Shown here in pieces: positions 1 through 6,604 of a DNA stretch of 6,604 nucleotides. A program made the translations under genes and the position numbers. Source of the DNA: an uncultured Altererythrobacter sp. Lineage in GTDB: Bacteria; Pseudomonadota; Alphaproteobacteria; Sphingomonadales; Sphingomonadaceae. The first letter of the stretch is position 1. Every line of letters starts with the position of its first letter. The notes beneath the pieces are model-generated. The model made no database searches. It saw nothing but the letters and a program-made list of their open reading frames with translations, and was not told where the DNA came from. The stretch covers positions 1-6,604 of the forward strand of contig CAMPIA010000073.1 in NCBI GenBank assembly GCA_946886175.1, read 5' to 3'.

Positions 1-235
1 GCATGCCCTGCACCGTGCCGTCCTCGCCCGGCACGCCGTGGAGCGCGTTGAACACCACATCGGGCGCAGCCTCGGCGATCCGCGCCGCGACCTGCCGGTC
101 CATGTCGATCCGCGTCACGCGGTAGCCGCGCGCTTCGAGCGCCTTGGCGACGCCCTCACCCGACATCAGCGACACCGGCCGCTCGTTCGCCCAGCCGCCC
201 ATCAGGACGGCGACGTGGGGTTTGGAGGTCGTCAT
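1..235 (-). CDS. ddl: D-alanine--D-alanine ligase, N-terminal 78 codons (runs off the left edge)
   Basis: This cytoplasmic ATP-grasp ligase joins two D-alanines to make the dipeptide that MurF adds to the peptidoglycan precursor. Only the N-terminal domain is visible. It begins MTTSKPHVAVLMGGW and continues with the family motif GGWANERPVSLMSG (residues 13-26). Glu18 aligns with the substrate-binding Glu15 of E. coli DdlB. The motif FNALHGVPGEDGTVQG (residues 62-77) is the conserved end of the first subdomain. The position after the ER pair is Pro rather than the Glu of E. coli, which I recall as common in alphaproteobacteria. The ATG at 235 is chosen because the family N-terminus starts a few residues before the VAVLMGG strand. 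Its own ribosome binding site is weak (GAGA about 8 nt upstream). It is the first gene after the intergenic repeat and lies 130 bp beyond murB, unlike the overlapping genes before it. Ddl identity is secure; the C-terminal half is outside the window. Confidence 0.95.
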   Translation of the reverse strand, partial: MTTSKPHVAVLMGGWANERPVSLMSGEGVAKALEARGYRVTRIDMDRQVAARIAEAAPDVVFNALHGVPGEDGTVQGM

Positions 236-309
236 AAGCAGAATCTCGCATGATCCTTCGAGACGACGCTCAGCCTGCGGCTTCGCCTCTCCTCAGGACT
301 AACGGGCAT
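232..309 (-). CDS. Possible 25-codon leader ORF overlapping the ddl start
   Basis: A short frame starts at the ATG at 307-309 and ends at the TGA at 232-234, which overlaps the ddl ATG (233-235) as ATGA, the same junction used between the other genes of the cluster. It reads MPVSPEERRSRRLSVVSKDH and ends ARFCL. A GGAG sits 8 nt before the ATG, better placed than the signal of ddl itself. An in-frame ATG also lies at 325-327 but has no properly spaced ribosome binding site. The peptide is arginine-rich, has no recognisable domain, and is mostly a translation of one arm of the palindromic repeat. If translated, its likely role would be to carry ribosomes to the ddl start rather than to make a functional protein. 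Frames inside such repeats are often spurious, so confidence is low. Confidence 0.25.
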   Translation of the reverse strand: MPVSPEERRSRRLSVVSKDHARFCL

Positions 310-368
310 AAGAAAAACTCCGCACATCCTGAGGGGCGAAGACGAAGTCTGAGCGTCTCGAAGGATCA
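251..368. repeat. 118-bp imperfect palindrome (REP/MITE-like intergenic element)
   Basis: The outer 14 bp are perfect inverted repeats: TGATCCTTCGAGAC at 251-264 matches the reverse complement of 355-368. Further pairing follows in register: GCTCAG 268-273 with 349-354, TTCGCC 282-287 with the complementary GGCGAA just inside the right arm (335-340), and CCTCAGGA 291-298 with 327-334. Two 3-nt insertions in the left arm (265-267 and 288-290) and an unpaired 8-nt patch interrupt the stem. The central loop is 28 nt (299-326). No transposase frame is present. The arm sequence resembles short palindromic repeats that I recall being scattered between genes in Sphingomonadales, but copy number cannot be checked here. 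In RNA it would form a long stem-loop between murB and ddl. No U-tract follows it in the direction of transcription, so it is unlikely to be an intrinsic terminator. It accounts for nearly all of the murB-ddl gap and includes the murB stop codon. Confidence 0.85.
318..321 (-). promoter_or_regulatory. Shine-Dalgarno-like GGAG in the repeat loop
   Basis: On the minus strand GGAG is followed by the 8-nt spacer TTTTTCTT and then ATG (307-309). Both the GGAG and the ATG lie in the 28-nt unpaired loop (299-326) of the predicted hairpin, so they would be accessible in RNA. It is the best-spaced ribosome binding site between murB and ddl, which is why the short frame is listed. Whether it is used cannot be told from sequence. 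Confidence 0.3.
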
Positions 369-1334
369 CGGCCGGCCCACCCGCTCGATTTCCCATTCGA
401 GCATCACGCCCGTTTCGGCATAGACCCGTCGCCGCACGTCTTCGCCCAGCCCTTCGATATCGCCGCTCGTCGCGTCGCCGGTATTGATGAGGAAATTGGC
501 GTGCTTCTCGCTCACTTGCGCGCCGCCCTTGGTCAGCCCGCGGCATCCCGCGGCGTCGACCAGCTGCCAGGCCTTTTCGCCCGGCGGGTTCTTGAAGGTC
601 GAGCCGCCGGTCTTGGTCCGCAGCGGCTGTGATTCCTCGCGCGCTTTCGCGATGCGGTCCATCTCGGCGCCGATCTCGGCCTTGTCGCCGGGCGTCCCGC
701 GCAAACGGGCCGAGACCACCACCGCGCCCTCGGGCAATACGGAATGGCGATAGGTGTAACGCAGATCCGCCACCGGAAGCCGCACGAGGCGTCCGCCGGG
801 CAGGATGACGTCGCAGTCGATCAGCACGTCGGCGACCTCGCGCCCGTAGGCGCCGCCGTTCATGCGCACGAAGCCGCCGACGGTGCCGGGAATGCCGCGC
901 AGGAACTCGAGCCCCGCGATCCCCGCGTCGCGCGCGCTCGAGGACACGAGGATGCCGCTCGCCCCGCCGCCGCAGCGCAGGACCTGCTCGCCTTCGTCCG
1001 CGACCGTGGCGAAGGCTTTGCCCAGCCGCACGACGACGCCGGGCACGCCGCCGTCGCGCACGATCAGGTTCGAGCCGAGCCCGAGCGCCATGACCGGCAG
1101 GTCGCCGTCGAGCTTGATGAGGAATTCGCGCAGATCGTCGAGGTCGGCGGGCTCGAACAGCCAGTCGGCCGCCCCGCCCGCCTTGAACCACACGAGTTTG
1201 GCGAGCGGCGCTGCCGGCGTCAGCGTGCCGCGAACGCCCTCCAGCGGCACCGGCGCGGAGATCGCGCCCTCGATCTCGCAGTCGGGCGCCATGCCGTCGT
1301 CGAGGTCGGACCAGCCGGGCTGGGTCATGTTCAT
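366..1334 (-). CDS. murB: UDP-N-acetylenolpyruvoylglucosamine reductase MurB
   Basis: This cytoplasmic FAD- and NADPH-dependent enzyme reduces UDP-GlcNAc-enolpyruvate to UDP-MurNAc, the second committed step of peptidoglycan synthesis. The 322-residue protein has the FAD-binding motif [12 protein letters not shown] (85-96), RGIPGTVGG (146-154), [12 protein letters not shown] (192-203), GGSTFKNP (243-250) with the proton-donating Ser245, and the C-terminal GVMLEWEI (309-316) carrying the likely catalytic Glu313. The start at 1334 is chosen because its ATG overlaps the murC TGA as ATGA and a GAAGG lies about 10 nt upstream. A second ATG two codons later (1328) and one at 1292 are possible but less well placed. 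About 45 residues precede the conserved LVWFKAGG (47-54), somewhat longer than many homologues. MNGGAYG replaces the usual MNAGAYG. The TGA stop is formed by the outer end of the palindromic repeat, so the C-terminus ends abruptly after VGRP. Confidence 0.96.
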   Translation of the reverse strand: MNMTQPGWSDLDDGMAPDCEIEGAISAPVPLEGVRGTLTPAAPLAKLVWFKAGGAADWLFEPADLDDLREFLIKLDGDLPVMALGLGSNLIVRDGGVPGVVVRLGKAFATVADEGEQVLRCGGGASGILVSSSARDAGIAGLEFLRGIPGTVGGFVRMNGGAYGREVADVLIDCDVILPGGRLVRLPVADLRYTYRHSVLPEGAVVVSARLRGTPGDKAEIGAEMDRIAKAREESQPLRTKTGGSTFKNPPGEKAWQLVDAAGCRGLTKGGAQVSEKHANFLINTGDATSGDIEGLGEDVRRRVYAETGVMLEWEIERVGRP

Positions 1335-2752
1335 GCCGGGCGCGCCTTCGCGAGGGCGCCGGCCAGGCCCGCCGCCCATTTGGTGATGTCGCCCGCGCCG
1401 AGGCAGACGACAAGATCGCCCTCGCCCACTTCGTCCGCCAGCACCTCCGCCAGTTCGTCCTGGTCGGCCACCGTCGCGGCGGCGCGGTGCCCGCGCGACT
1501 TGAGGCCGGCGACCAGCGCGTCCGAATCGACCCCCGGCACCGGCTCCTCTCCTGCGGCATAGACCGGCGTGACATAGACCAGATCGGCATCGTTGAAGCA
1601 GTTCTGGAAGTCGTCCATCAGATCGCCCAGCCGCGAATAGCGGTGTGGCTGCATCACCGCGATCACCCGTCCGGGCGAGCCTTCCGGCACGCTCTCCCGC
1701 GCGGCGGAGAGCACCGCGCGGATTTCAACCGGGTGGTGCGCATAATCGTCGATCACCGTCGCGCCTGCGAACCGGCCGACCCGCGTGAACCTTCGCCGCA
1801 CGCCGCCGAACTGAGCGAAGCCCTTGCAGATCGTCTCGTCGGTGCAGCCCATCTCGATCGCCACCGCGATCGCGGCGAGCGCGTTCTGCACGTTGTGGCG
1901 GCCCGGCATCGGCAGGTGCACGCCCTCGATCCGGCGGTCCTCTTCCCCGCGCTGGCGCACGACCACGTCGAAGCGATTGCCGCCCCCTTCGGGGCGCACG
2001 TTGACCGCGCAGACATCGGCCTGAAGCGAAAAACCGTAAGTCAGCACGCGCCGGTCGCGGACTTTGCCGATCACCGCCTGCACCTCGGGGTGATCGATGC
2101 ACAGGATCGCCGCGCCGTAGAACGGCACGTTGTGGATGAATTCGATGAAGGCGTCCTTGACCCCATCGAAATCGCCGTAGTGATCGAGGTGCTCGGGATC
2201 GATATTGGTGACGACCGCGATCGTGCCGTCGAGCCGCAGGAAGCTGCCGTCACTCTCGTCGGCTTCGACCACCATCCAGTCGCTGTCGCCGAGACGCGCG
2301 TTCGAGCCGTATTGTTCGATGATCCCGCCGTTGATCACCGTGGGGTCGACCCCGCCCGCGTCGAGCAGCGCAGCGATCATGCTGGTGGTGGTGGTCTTGC
2401 CGTGGGTGCCGGCGACCGCGACGGTGTTCCTGAGCCGCATGAGCTCGGCGAGCATTTCCGCGCGGCGGACCACCGGAATGCGGTTTTCGAGCGCGGCGAC
2501 GACTTCGGGATTGGTCCGCCGCACCGCGGTCGAGGTGACCACGACCGCCGCGCCCTCGACGTTCTCCGCCGCATGCCCGATCGCGATCGTCATCCCGCGC
2601 GCGCGCAGCCGCTCTACACTGGCGCTTTCGGCGATATCGGATCCCTGCACCGAATAGCCGAGGTTGTGCATGACCTCGGCGATGCCGGACATGCCGATGC
2701 CGCCGATCCCCACGAAATGGATCGTTCCGATATCGGTCGCGACGCCTTTCAT
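1331..2752 (-). CDS. murC: UDP-N-acetylmuramate--L-alanine ligase MurC
   Basis: This cytoplasmic ATP-dependent Mur ligase adds L-alanine to UDP-MurNAc, the first residue of the stem peptide. The 473-residue length is typical. The N-terminal Rossmann domain has [15 protein letters not shown] (14-28), which binds the UDP-MurNAc nucleotide. The central ATPase domain has the P-loop GTHGKTTTT (115-123), EADESDGSF (163-171) and [11 protein letters not shown] (183-193). [11 protein letters not shown] (284-294) is the Mur ligase HN motif. The C-terminal domain shows DDYAHHP (335-341) and QPHRYSR (368-374), both hallmarks of MurC over MurD/E/F, and LGAGDI (451-456) near the end. The ATG at 2752 overlaps the murG stop as ATGA, and a G-rich AGGGGG lies a few bases upstream. 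The stop overlaps the murB start in the same way, so translation is probably coupled on both sides. No defect is seen. Confidence 0.98.
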   Translation of the reverse strand: MKGVATDIGTIHFVGIGGIGMSGIAEVMHNLGYSVQGSDIAESASVERLRARGMTIAIGHAAENVEGAAVVVTSTAVRRTNPEVVAALENRIPVVRRAEMLAELMRLRNTVAVAGTHGKTTTTSMIAALLDAGGVDPTVINGGIIEQYGSNARLGDSDWMVVEADESDGSFLRLDGTIAVVTNIDPEHLDHYGDFDGVKDAFIEFIHNVPFYGAAILCIDHPEVQAVIGKVRDRRVLTYGFSLQADVCAVNVRPEGGGNRFDVVVRQRGEEDRRIEGVHLPMPGRHNVQNALAAIAVAIEMGCTDETICKGFAQFGGVRRRFTRVGRFAGATVIDDYAHHPVEIRAVLSAARESVPEGSPGRVIAVMQPHRYSRLGDLMDDFQNCFNDADLVYVTPVYAAGEEPVPGVDSDALVAGLKSRGHRAAATVADQDELAEVLADEVGEGDLVVCLGAGDITKWAAGLAGALAKARPA

Positions 2753-3930
2753 GCCGCCCCCTGACCGGCAGGCGCGCCCTGGGTCGCCCCGCGCGGCTTC
2801 TCGGCGCCGACCCGGATCACGTCCATCATCTCCGCCCCACCGAAGCTCTCGACCAGATCGGCGAGGTCTTTCGCAGCATCGGGGCGGCCGCAGTTCCAGG
2901 CCGCGTGCGCGGCGTTGGCGAGCGCCTGCGGATGCTGGGCGAGGGCCTGGATCTGCTTGGCGAGTTCCTTCGGTGCGAACGCCTCCTGCCGGATCATCCG
3001 CGCGCCGCCGGCTCTGGTCAGCTCACGCGTGTTGGCGGCCTGGTGATCGTCGGTCGCGATGGGGAGCGGAACGAGGATCGCCGGACGGCCCACCGCCGTC
3101 AGTTCGGCGATGGTCGAGGCGCCAGCGCGGCCGATGAACAGGTGCGCGTCGGCCAGCCGTGCGGCCATGTCCTCGAAATAGGTGCCGAGCTCCGCCGGGA
3201 TGTCGTGGCTGCGATAGCGTTCGCGCACCGCGTCGATGTCTTCCGCGCGGCACTGCTGGGTCACCTGCAACCGCTGGCGCAGCGCCGGGGGCAGCATCGC
3301 GAGCCCGTCGGGCACGACCTGCGACAGCACCCGCGCACCCTGGCTGCCGCCGGTGACGAGCACGCGCAGCAGTCCTTCCTCGCTCAGCGGCGGGAACGGC
3401 TCCTGCCGCAATTGCAGCACTTCGGCGCGAACCGGATTACCCACGAGGTGGGCCTTCCCTGCATGCTTGGGCTTGAGCCGCGCGACATCGGGATAGGCCG
3501 TGGCGATCGCCTGCACCCGGCCGGCGAGCAGTCGGTTGACCCGGCCGAGCACCGCGTTCTGTTCGTGCACGACGCTCGCAATCCCGGCCGAGGTCGCGGC
3601 GAGCAGCGCCGGCAGCGCCGGGTAGCCGCCGAAACCGACCACCGCGGTGGGCTCGAACGTTTCGAACAGGCGCAGCGCCATGCTGCGCCCTTCGAGCACG
3701 GCGCGGATCCCCCGGATCCAGGTAAGCGGGTTCTTGCCGAAGCGCCCGGCGGGCAGCACGTGCGTCGGCAGGAAGTCGGGCTTGCCCGGAATGTTCGCGC
3801 CCCGCTCGTCGGTCACCAGCGCGACGTGGTGCCCGCGCCGCTCGAGTTCGACCGCGAGCGCGAAGGCGGGGATCAGGTGCCCGCCGGTCCCGCCCGCGGC
3901 GAGCACGTAGTGCCGGTTCGCCCCGCTCAT
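2749..3930 (-). CDS. murG: Lipid II synthase MurG (UDP-GlcNAc transferase)
   Basis: MurG is a peripheral inner-membrane glycosyltransferase (GT-B fold, GT28). It transfers GlcNAc from UDP-GlcNAc to lipid I to make lipid II. The 393-residue protein has the first glycine-rich loop [10 protein letters not shown] (13-22), GFGGYPALP (99-107), [12 protein letters not shown] (122-133), GNPVR (164-168), the second glycine-rich loop GGSQGAR (194-200), and the UDP-GlcNAc-binding region [10 protein letters not shown] (267-276) followed by [13 protein letters not shown] (288-300). The start at 3930 gives the usual short N-terminus before the first strand and forms an ATGA overlap with the ftsW stop; the open frame continues upstream only as a shadow of ftsW. 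The fold appears to end around residue 370. After that comes a tail of about 25 Ala/Gly/Pro/Gln-rich residues absent from E. coli MurG (355 residues). Upstream ribosome binding signal is poor, which suggests coupling to ftsW translation. Confidence 0.98.
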   Translation of the reverse strand: MSGANRHYVLAAGGTGGHLIPAFALAVELERRGHHVALVTDERGANIPGKPDFLPTHVLPAGRFGKNPLTWIRGIRAVLEGRSMALRLFETFEPTAVVGFGGYPALPALLAATSAGIASVVHEQNAVLGRVNRLLAGRVQAIATAYPDVARLKPKHAGKAHLVGNPVRAEVLQLRQEPFPPLSEEGLLRVLVTGGSQGARVLSQVVPDGLAMLPPALRQRLQVTQQCRAEDIDAVRERYRSHDIPAELGTYFEDMAARLADAHLFIGRAGASTIAELTAVGRPAILVPLPIATDDHQAANTRELTRAGGARMIRQEAFAPKELAKQIQALAQHPQALANAAHAAWNCGRPDAAKDLADLVESFGGAEMMDVIRVGAEKPRGATQGAPAGQGAA

Positions 3931-5165
3931 GCCTGCGCCCGATCGATATCCGCACGCCCGAACAGGCGCCGCCACAGCCCCGGCGTCTCGCGCCTGAGGA
4001 ACGGGTTGCGCCGCGTGATCGCAAGCAACAGCCCCACGGTGAGGCACACCGCGATCGTCGACGAACCGCCGTAGGACACCAGCGGCAGCGTCATGCCCTT
4101 GGAGGGCGCGAGCTGCAGGTTGACGAGGATGTTGATGAACGCCTGCCCGCCGATCAGCACCGCGAGGCCCGCGCCGGCGAGCAGCGTGAACAGATCCTCC
4201 TCGTCCACCAGCCGCACCAGCACGCGCACGATGATCGCGAGATAGAGCAGCACGATCGCCCCGCAGACAATCAGGCCGAACTCTTCGCCGATGACCGAGA
4301 AGATGTAGTCGGTGTGCGCCTCGGGCAGGCTCATCTTGCGAACCCCGAGCCACAGGCCACTACCGGTCCATCCTCCCGCGAGCAGGGTGCGACTGGCGAG
4401 ATCGACCTGATCGTAGGCCGTTCCGCCGCCGAGAAAGTCGTTGATGCGGTTTCGACCGTTTTCGTAGAACAGATAGATCAGCACCGCGGTCGCCATGCCC
4501 GCGCCGACCATCATCGCCAGCCGCTTGACCGGCACGCCCGAGAGGATCACCAGCGCGAACCACACGCCCGCGAAGAGCACGGTGTCGCCGAGGTTGGGCT
4601 GAAGCATGAGCAGCCCCCCGATCGCCCCCATCGCGCCGGTCGCAATCGCCACCACCGGCAGGTTCGGGTCGCGTGCGCGCCACGAAATTACCCACGCGAG
4701 CGCGATCACGAATGCGGGCTTGAGGAATTCCGACGGCTGGAACGAGAACCCCAGATCGATCCAGCGCTTCGCGCCGTTCACTTCGTAGCCGGCGATCGGC
4801 ACCAGCATCAGCAACCCGAACATGCCCACGAACAGCAGCACGCCCGCGCGCCGCGCATTCTCACGCGAGAGCATCGCCGCGCCGAACATCGCGGCGAGGC
4901 CGACGATCTGCCAGCGCAGATGCGCCCAGTAGAAGTAGAGATCGGGCAGCGTTTCCTTCGACGTCGAGAGCCGCTGCGCGCTCGCGGGCGAGGCGGCGGC
5001 GACCGCGGCCGCGCCGATCGCCATCAGCGCAAGGATCAGGAACAGCAGCACACGGTCGATCTCGCGCCACCAGATCTTGAGCTCGGCGCGCTTCGAACTG
5101 CGGTAGCGATCCTGCCGCGGCGCGCGCTCGCCGGCGCGCGGGATATAGGGCTGGGTCGCGCTCAT
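3927..5165 (-). CDS. ftsW: Septal peptidoglycan glycosyltransferase FtsW (SEDS family)
   Basis: FtsW is a polytopic inner-membrane polymerase that, with its partner class B penicillin-binding protein, builds septal glycan strands from lipid II. The 412-residue protein has a basic cytoplasmic N-terminus (residues 1-37), then about ten hydrophobic segments, roughly at 38-58, 84-100, 107-125, 148-162, 170-188, 193-210, 214-233, 291-315, 325-350 and 365-385. SEDS motifs are NGAKRWIDLG (130-139) with QPSEFLKP (143-150), QPNLGD (189-194), PEAHTDYIFSVIGEE (281-295) and KGMTLPLVSYGGSS (356-369). Asp286 in PEAHTD aligns with the putative catalytic Asp297 of E. coli FtsW. It is called FtsW rather than RodA because it lies between murD and murG. 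The ATG at 5165 overlaps the murD stop as ATGA with no strong ribosome binding site. Asn replaces the usual Asp in the QPD(L/F)G motif. Confidence 0.97.
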   Translation of the reverse strand: MSATQPYIPRAGERAPRQDRYRSSKRAELKIWWREIDRVLLFLILALMAIGAAAVAAASPASAQRLSTSKETLPDLYFYWAHLRWQIVGLAAMFGAAMLSRENARRAGVLLFVGMFGLLMLVPIAGYEVNGAKRWIDLGFSFQPSEFLKPAFVIALAWVISWRARDPNLPVVAIATGAMGAIGGLLMLQPNLGDTVLFAGVWFALVILSGVPVKRLAMMVGAGMATAVLIYLFYENGRNRINDFLGGGTAYDQVDLASRTLLAGGWTGSGLWLGVRKMSLPEAHTDYIFSVIGEEFGLIVCGAIVLLYLAIIVRVLVRLVDEEDLFTLLAGAGLAVLIGGQAFINILVNLQLAPSKGMTLPLVSYGGSSTIAVCLTVGLLLAITRRNPFLRRETPGLWRRLFGRADIDRAQA

Positions 5166-6538
5166 GCCGCCGATTTTCCGGCGAAGCACTCGATCGTCTG
5201 GCTCGGTTCGCCGATCATCATGGCGACGAGTTCGCGGAAGTATTCGCCGCGTTTTTCGTAGTCGCGGAATTGATCGAAACTCGCACAAGCGGGCGATAGA
5301 AGGACGACGTCGCCCGGGCGCGCGGCGGCGTGGGCGAGGCGGAGCGCCTGGCACATGAGTTCGGCCTTCTCCACCCGCACCCGGCCTTCGAGCAATTGCG
5401 CGAAGCGCGGGCCCGCTTCGCCGATGGTATAGGCGGCGGCGACGTTGCCGAGATGCGCCGCGCATTCGCCGAGCCCGTCTTCCTTGGGCAATCCGCCGAC
5501 GATCCAGTGGACGCGCGGCCGCCCGCCGCCTTCGACGAACGGATCGGGCGGATAGGCGGCGAGCGCGGGCGCGGTGGAGGCCGCATTGGTCGCCTTGCTG
5601 TCGTTGACGAACAGCACGCCGCGATGATCGGCGACGACTTCCATCCGGTGCGGCAGCCCGCGGAAGCTCGCCATTGCGCCCAGAATATCCTCGCGCGCCA
5701 CCCCGAGTTCCTCGCACAGCGCGAAGGCGAGCGCCGCGTTCTCCAGGTTGTGCGGGCCTTGCAGAGCAGGCCAGCCCGACTGGTGCGCCGCTACCGCCAT
5801 GCGATCGGCGCAGACCGCGCGGCCGGGCGCACGGCGCGCCTGCTCGGCCGCGAAGATCGCCTCGGTCGGCGCATCGCCGCAGCCGAACACGGCGAACTGA
5901 CCGCTCGCCTGCATCGCCAGCAGCCGCGCCTTCGACGCCGCATAGGCGGCGAAATCGTCGTAGCGTTCGAGATGATCGGGCGTGACGTTGCTCAGCGCCG
6001 CCGCCTCGCAGTCGAGCGAGCGGGTGAGATCGATCTGATAGCTCGACAGCTCGAGCACATAGACCCCGCCCGCGGGCAAAGGCTCCTGCGCGAGGATCGG
6101 CAGGCCGATATTGCCGCCCATCCGCGCCGGAATGCCAGCGTCCTCCAGGATATGATGGACCAGCGCGGTGGTGGTCGACTTGCCGTTGGTGCCGGTTATG
6201 CCGACCACTTTGTGCGGCGGCAGCGAGGCGCGGGCGAGCGCGAACAGCTCGATATCGCCGATCACCGGCACCCCGAAGCGCGCGGCGTGGGCTGAAATCG
6301 GGTGGGTGTTGAGCGGCACTCCGGGCGAGACCACGACGCCGTCGAAGCCGGTCAGGTCGAGCTCGAGCGGATCGGCCAGCCGTGCACGGCCGCCCAGCTT
6401 GTCGCGCGCGACATCCTGCCGATCCCACGCGACGACGTCCGCCCCGCTCGCGAGCAGCGTCTCGGCCGCGGCGAGGCCCGAGCGCGCGAGGCCGAGGACC
6501 GCGTAACGCTTGCCGGAGAAGGCGCCAGAGACGATCAT
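5162..6538 (-). CDS. murD: UDP-N-acetylmuramoylalanine--D-glutamate ligase MurD
   Basis: This cytoplasmic ATP-dependent Mur ligase adds D-glutamate to UDP-MurNAc-L-Ala. The 458-residue protein carries, in order, the N-terminal UDP-binding GLARSG (16-21) and SPGVP (71-75), the P-loop GITGTNGKSTTT (113-124), ELSSYQ (163-168), NVTPDHLERY (184-193), the Mur ligase GPHNLENAALA (261-271), FRGLPHRME (292-300), VNDSKATN (311-318) and the C-terminal LSPACASFDQF (414-424) followed by the YEKRGEYF stretch. ELSSYQ, DSKATN and SPACASFDQF are characteristic of MurD rather than the other Mur ligases. The ATG at 6538 is 7 bp after the mraY stop. A GGTGA overlapping the end of mraY gives a modest ribosome binding signal about 7 nt upstream. 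Its TGA overlaps the ftsW start. The gene is intact. Confidence 0.98.
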   Translation of the reverse strand: MIVSGAFSGKRYAVLGLARSGLAAAETLLASGADVVAWDRQDVARDKLGGRARLADPLELDLTGFDGVVVSPGVPLNTHPISAHAARFGVPVIGDIELFALARASLPPHKVVGITGTNGKSTTTALVHHILEDAGIPARMGGNIGLPILAQEPLPAGGVYVLELSSYQIDLTRSLDCEAAALSNVTPDHLERYDDFAAYAASKARLLAMQASGQFAVFGCGDAPTEAIFAAEQARRAPGRAVCADRMAVAAHQSGWPALQGPHNLENAALAFALCEELGVAREDILGAMASFRGLPHRMEVVADHRGVLFVNDSKATNAASTAPALAAYPPDPFVEGGGRPRVHWIVGGLPKEDGLGECAAHLGNVAAAYTIGEAGPRFAQLLEGRVRVEKAELMCQALRLAHAAARPGDVVLLSPACASFDQFRDYEKRGEYFRELVAMMIGEPSQTIECFAGKSAA

Positions 6539-6545
6539 ACGACGA

Positions 6546-6604
6546 TCACCGCAGCTTCAGCGTCGCCAGGCCCATCAGCGCGAGCACGATCGACACGATC
6601 CAGA
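6546..6604 (-). CDS. mraY: Phospho-MurNAc-pentapeptide transferase MraY, C-terminal 18 residues (runs off the right edge)
   Basis: The last 18 codons read WIVSIVLALMGLATLKLR followed by TGA at 6546-6548. The ending (F)WI(I/V)S..L.L.GLATLKLR is the conserved final transmembrane helix and C-terminus of MraY, the integral membrane enzyme that transfers phospho-MurNAc-pentapeptide to undecaprenyl phosphate to form lipid I. Position immediately upstream of murD matches the usual dcw order. The frame has no recognisable start within the window because it continues beyond the edge. The fragment is short, but the ending and context agree. Confidence 0.88.
   Translation of the reverse strand, partial: WIVSIVLALMGLATLKLR

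Noticed and set aside
236..365. Separate promoter for ddl in the murB-ddl gap
   Set aside because: I find no convincing -35/-10 pair; the non-repeat part of the gap is only about 15 bp and the loop is too short to hold a recognisable promoter.
251..368. Intrinsic transcription terminator between murB and ddl
   Set aside because: The stem is long and interrupted, and no run of T follows either arm on the minus strand (the bases after 251 are ATGCGAGATTCTGCTT). The T-rich stretch lies in the loop, not after the stem.
1334..1379. Upstream MurB start giving a 337-residue protein
   Set aside because: The extra 15 residues ([15 protein letters not shown]) are a frame shadow of the murC 3' end. 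The ATG at 1334 has the ATGA overlap and a GAAGG upstream.
1487..2764. 425-codon open frame on the plus strand opposite murC
   Set aside because: It mirrors murC, which has full catalytic motifs. The translation is rich in Arg, Asp, His and Ala without any domain, as expected from antisense frames in GC-rich DNA with strong third-position bias.
2905..4074. 389-codon open frame on the plus strand opposite murG
   Set aside because: Shadow of murG and the end of ftsW, with Arg/His/Gln-rich composition and no recognisable motif or ribosome binding context.
5330..6295. 321-codon open frame on the plus strand opposite murD
   Set aside because: Shadow of murD; composition is that of an antisense GC-rich frame and no family motif is visible.
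3927..6428. Apparent 833-codon minus-strand frame reading through murD into ftsW, suggesting a fusion
   Set aside because: The upstream two-fifths is murD in the wrong frame with no motifs. The true ftsW begins at the ATG at 5165 overlapping the murD stop.

Overview
The window is a contiguous piece of a division and cell wall (dcw) cluster, with every gene on the minus strand. The high GC content, the long spurious reading frames on the opposite strand, the murB position between murC and ddl, and the protein sequences all point to an alphaproteobacterium. Sphingomonadales (Erythrobacter or Sphingomonas relatives) is my best guess. That placement rests on remembered protein character and on the style of the intergenic repeat, not on a search.

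Reading in the direction of transcription, from high to low coordinates, the order is: the last codons of mraY (6546-6604), murD (5162-6538), ftsW (3927-5165), murG (2749-3930), murC (1331-2752), murB (366-1334), a 130-bp gap holding an inverted-repeat element (251-368), and the first 78 codons of ddl (1-235). The genes beyond the edges are not visible; by analogy murE/murF would lie upstream and ftsQ/ftsA/ftsZ downstream.

The genes act in successive steps of peptidoglycan precursor synthesis. MurB makes UDP-MurNAc, MurC and MurD add L-Ala and D-Glu, and Ddl supplies D-Ala-D-Ala. MraY and MurG build lipid I and lipid II at the inner membrane face, and FtsW polymerises lipid II at the septum. 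All complete genes look intact, with the expected catalytic motifs and no frameshifts.

The layout is very tight. mraY and murD are 7 bp apart, and the next four junctions (murD/ftsW, ftsW/murG, murG/murC, murC/murB) are all the same 4-bp ATGA stop/start overlap. The pattern breaks only at murB/ddl, where a 118-bp imperfect palindrome sits. One end of that palindrome supplies the murB stop codon. Its loop contains a ribosome binding site and start codon for a 25-codon frame, which ends in an ATGA overlap with the ddl start. That junction is the only part of the window that looks out of the ordinary. I see no new enzyme system, mobile gene, CRISPR array, tRNA or rRNA.
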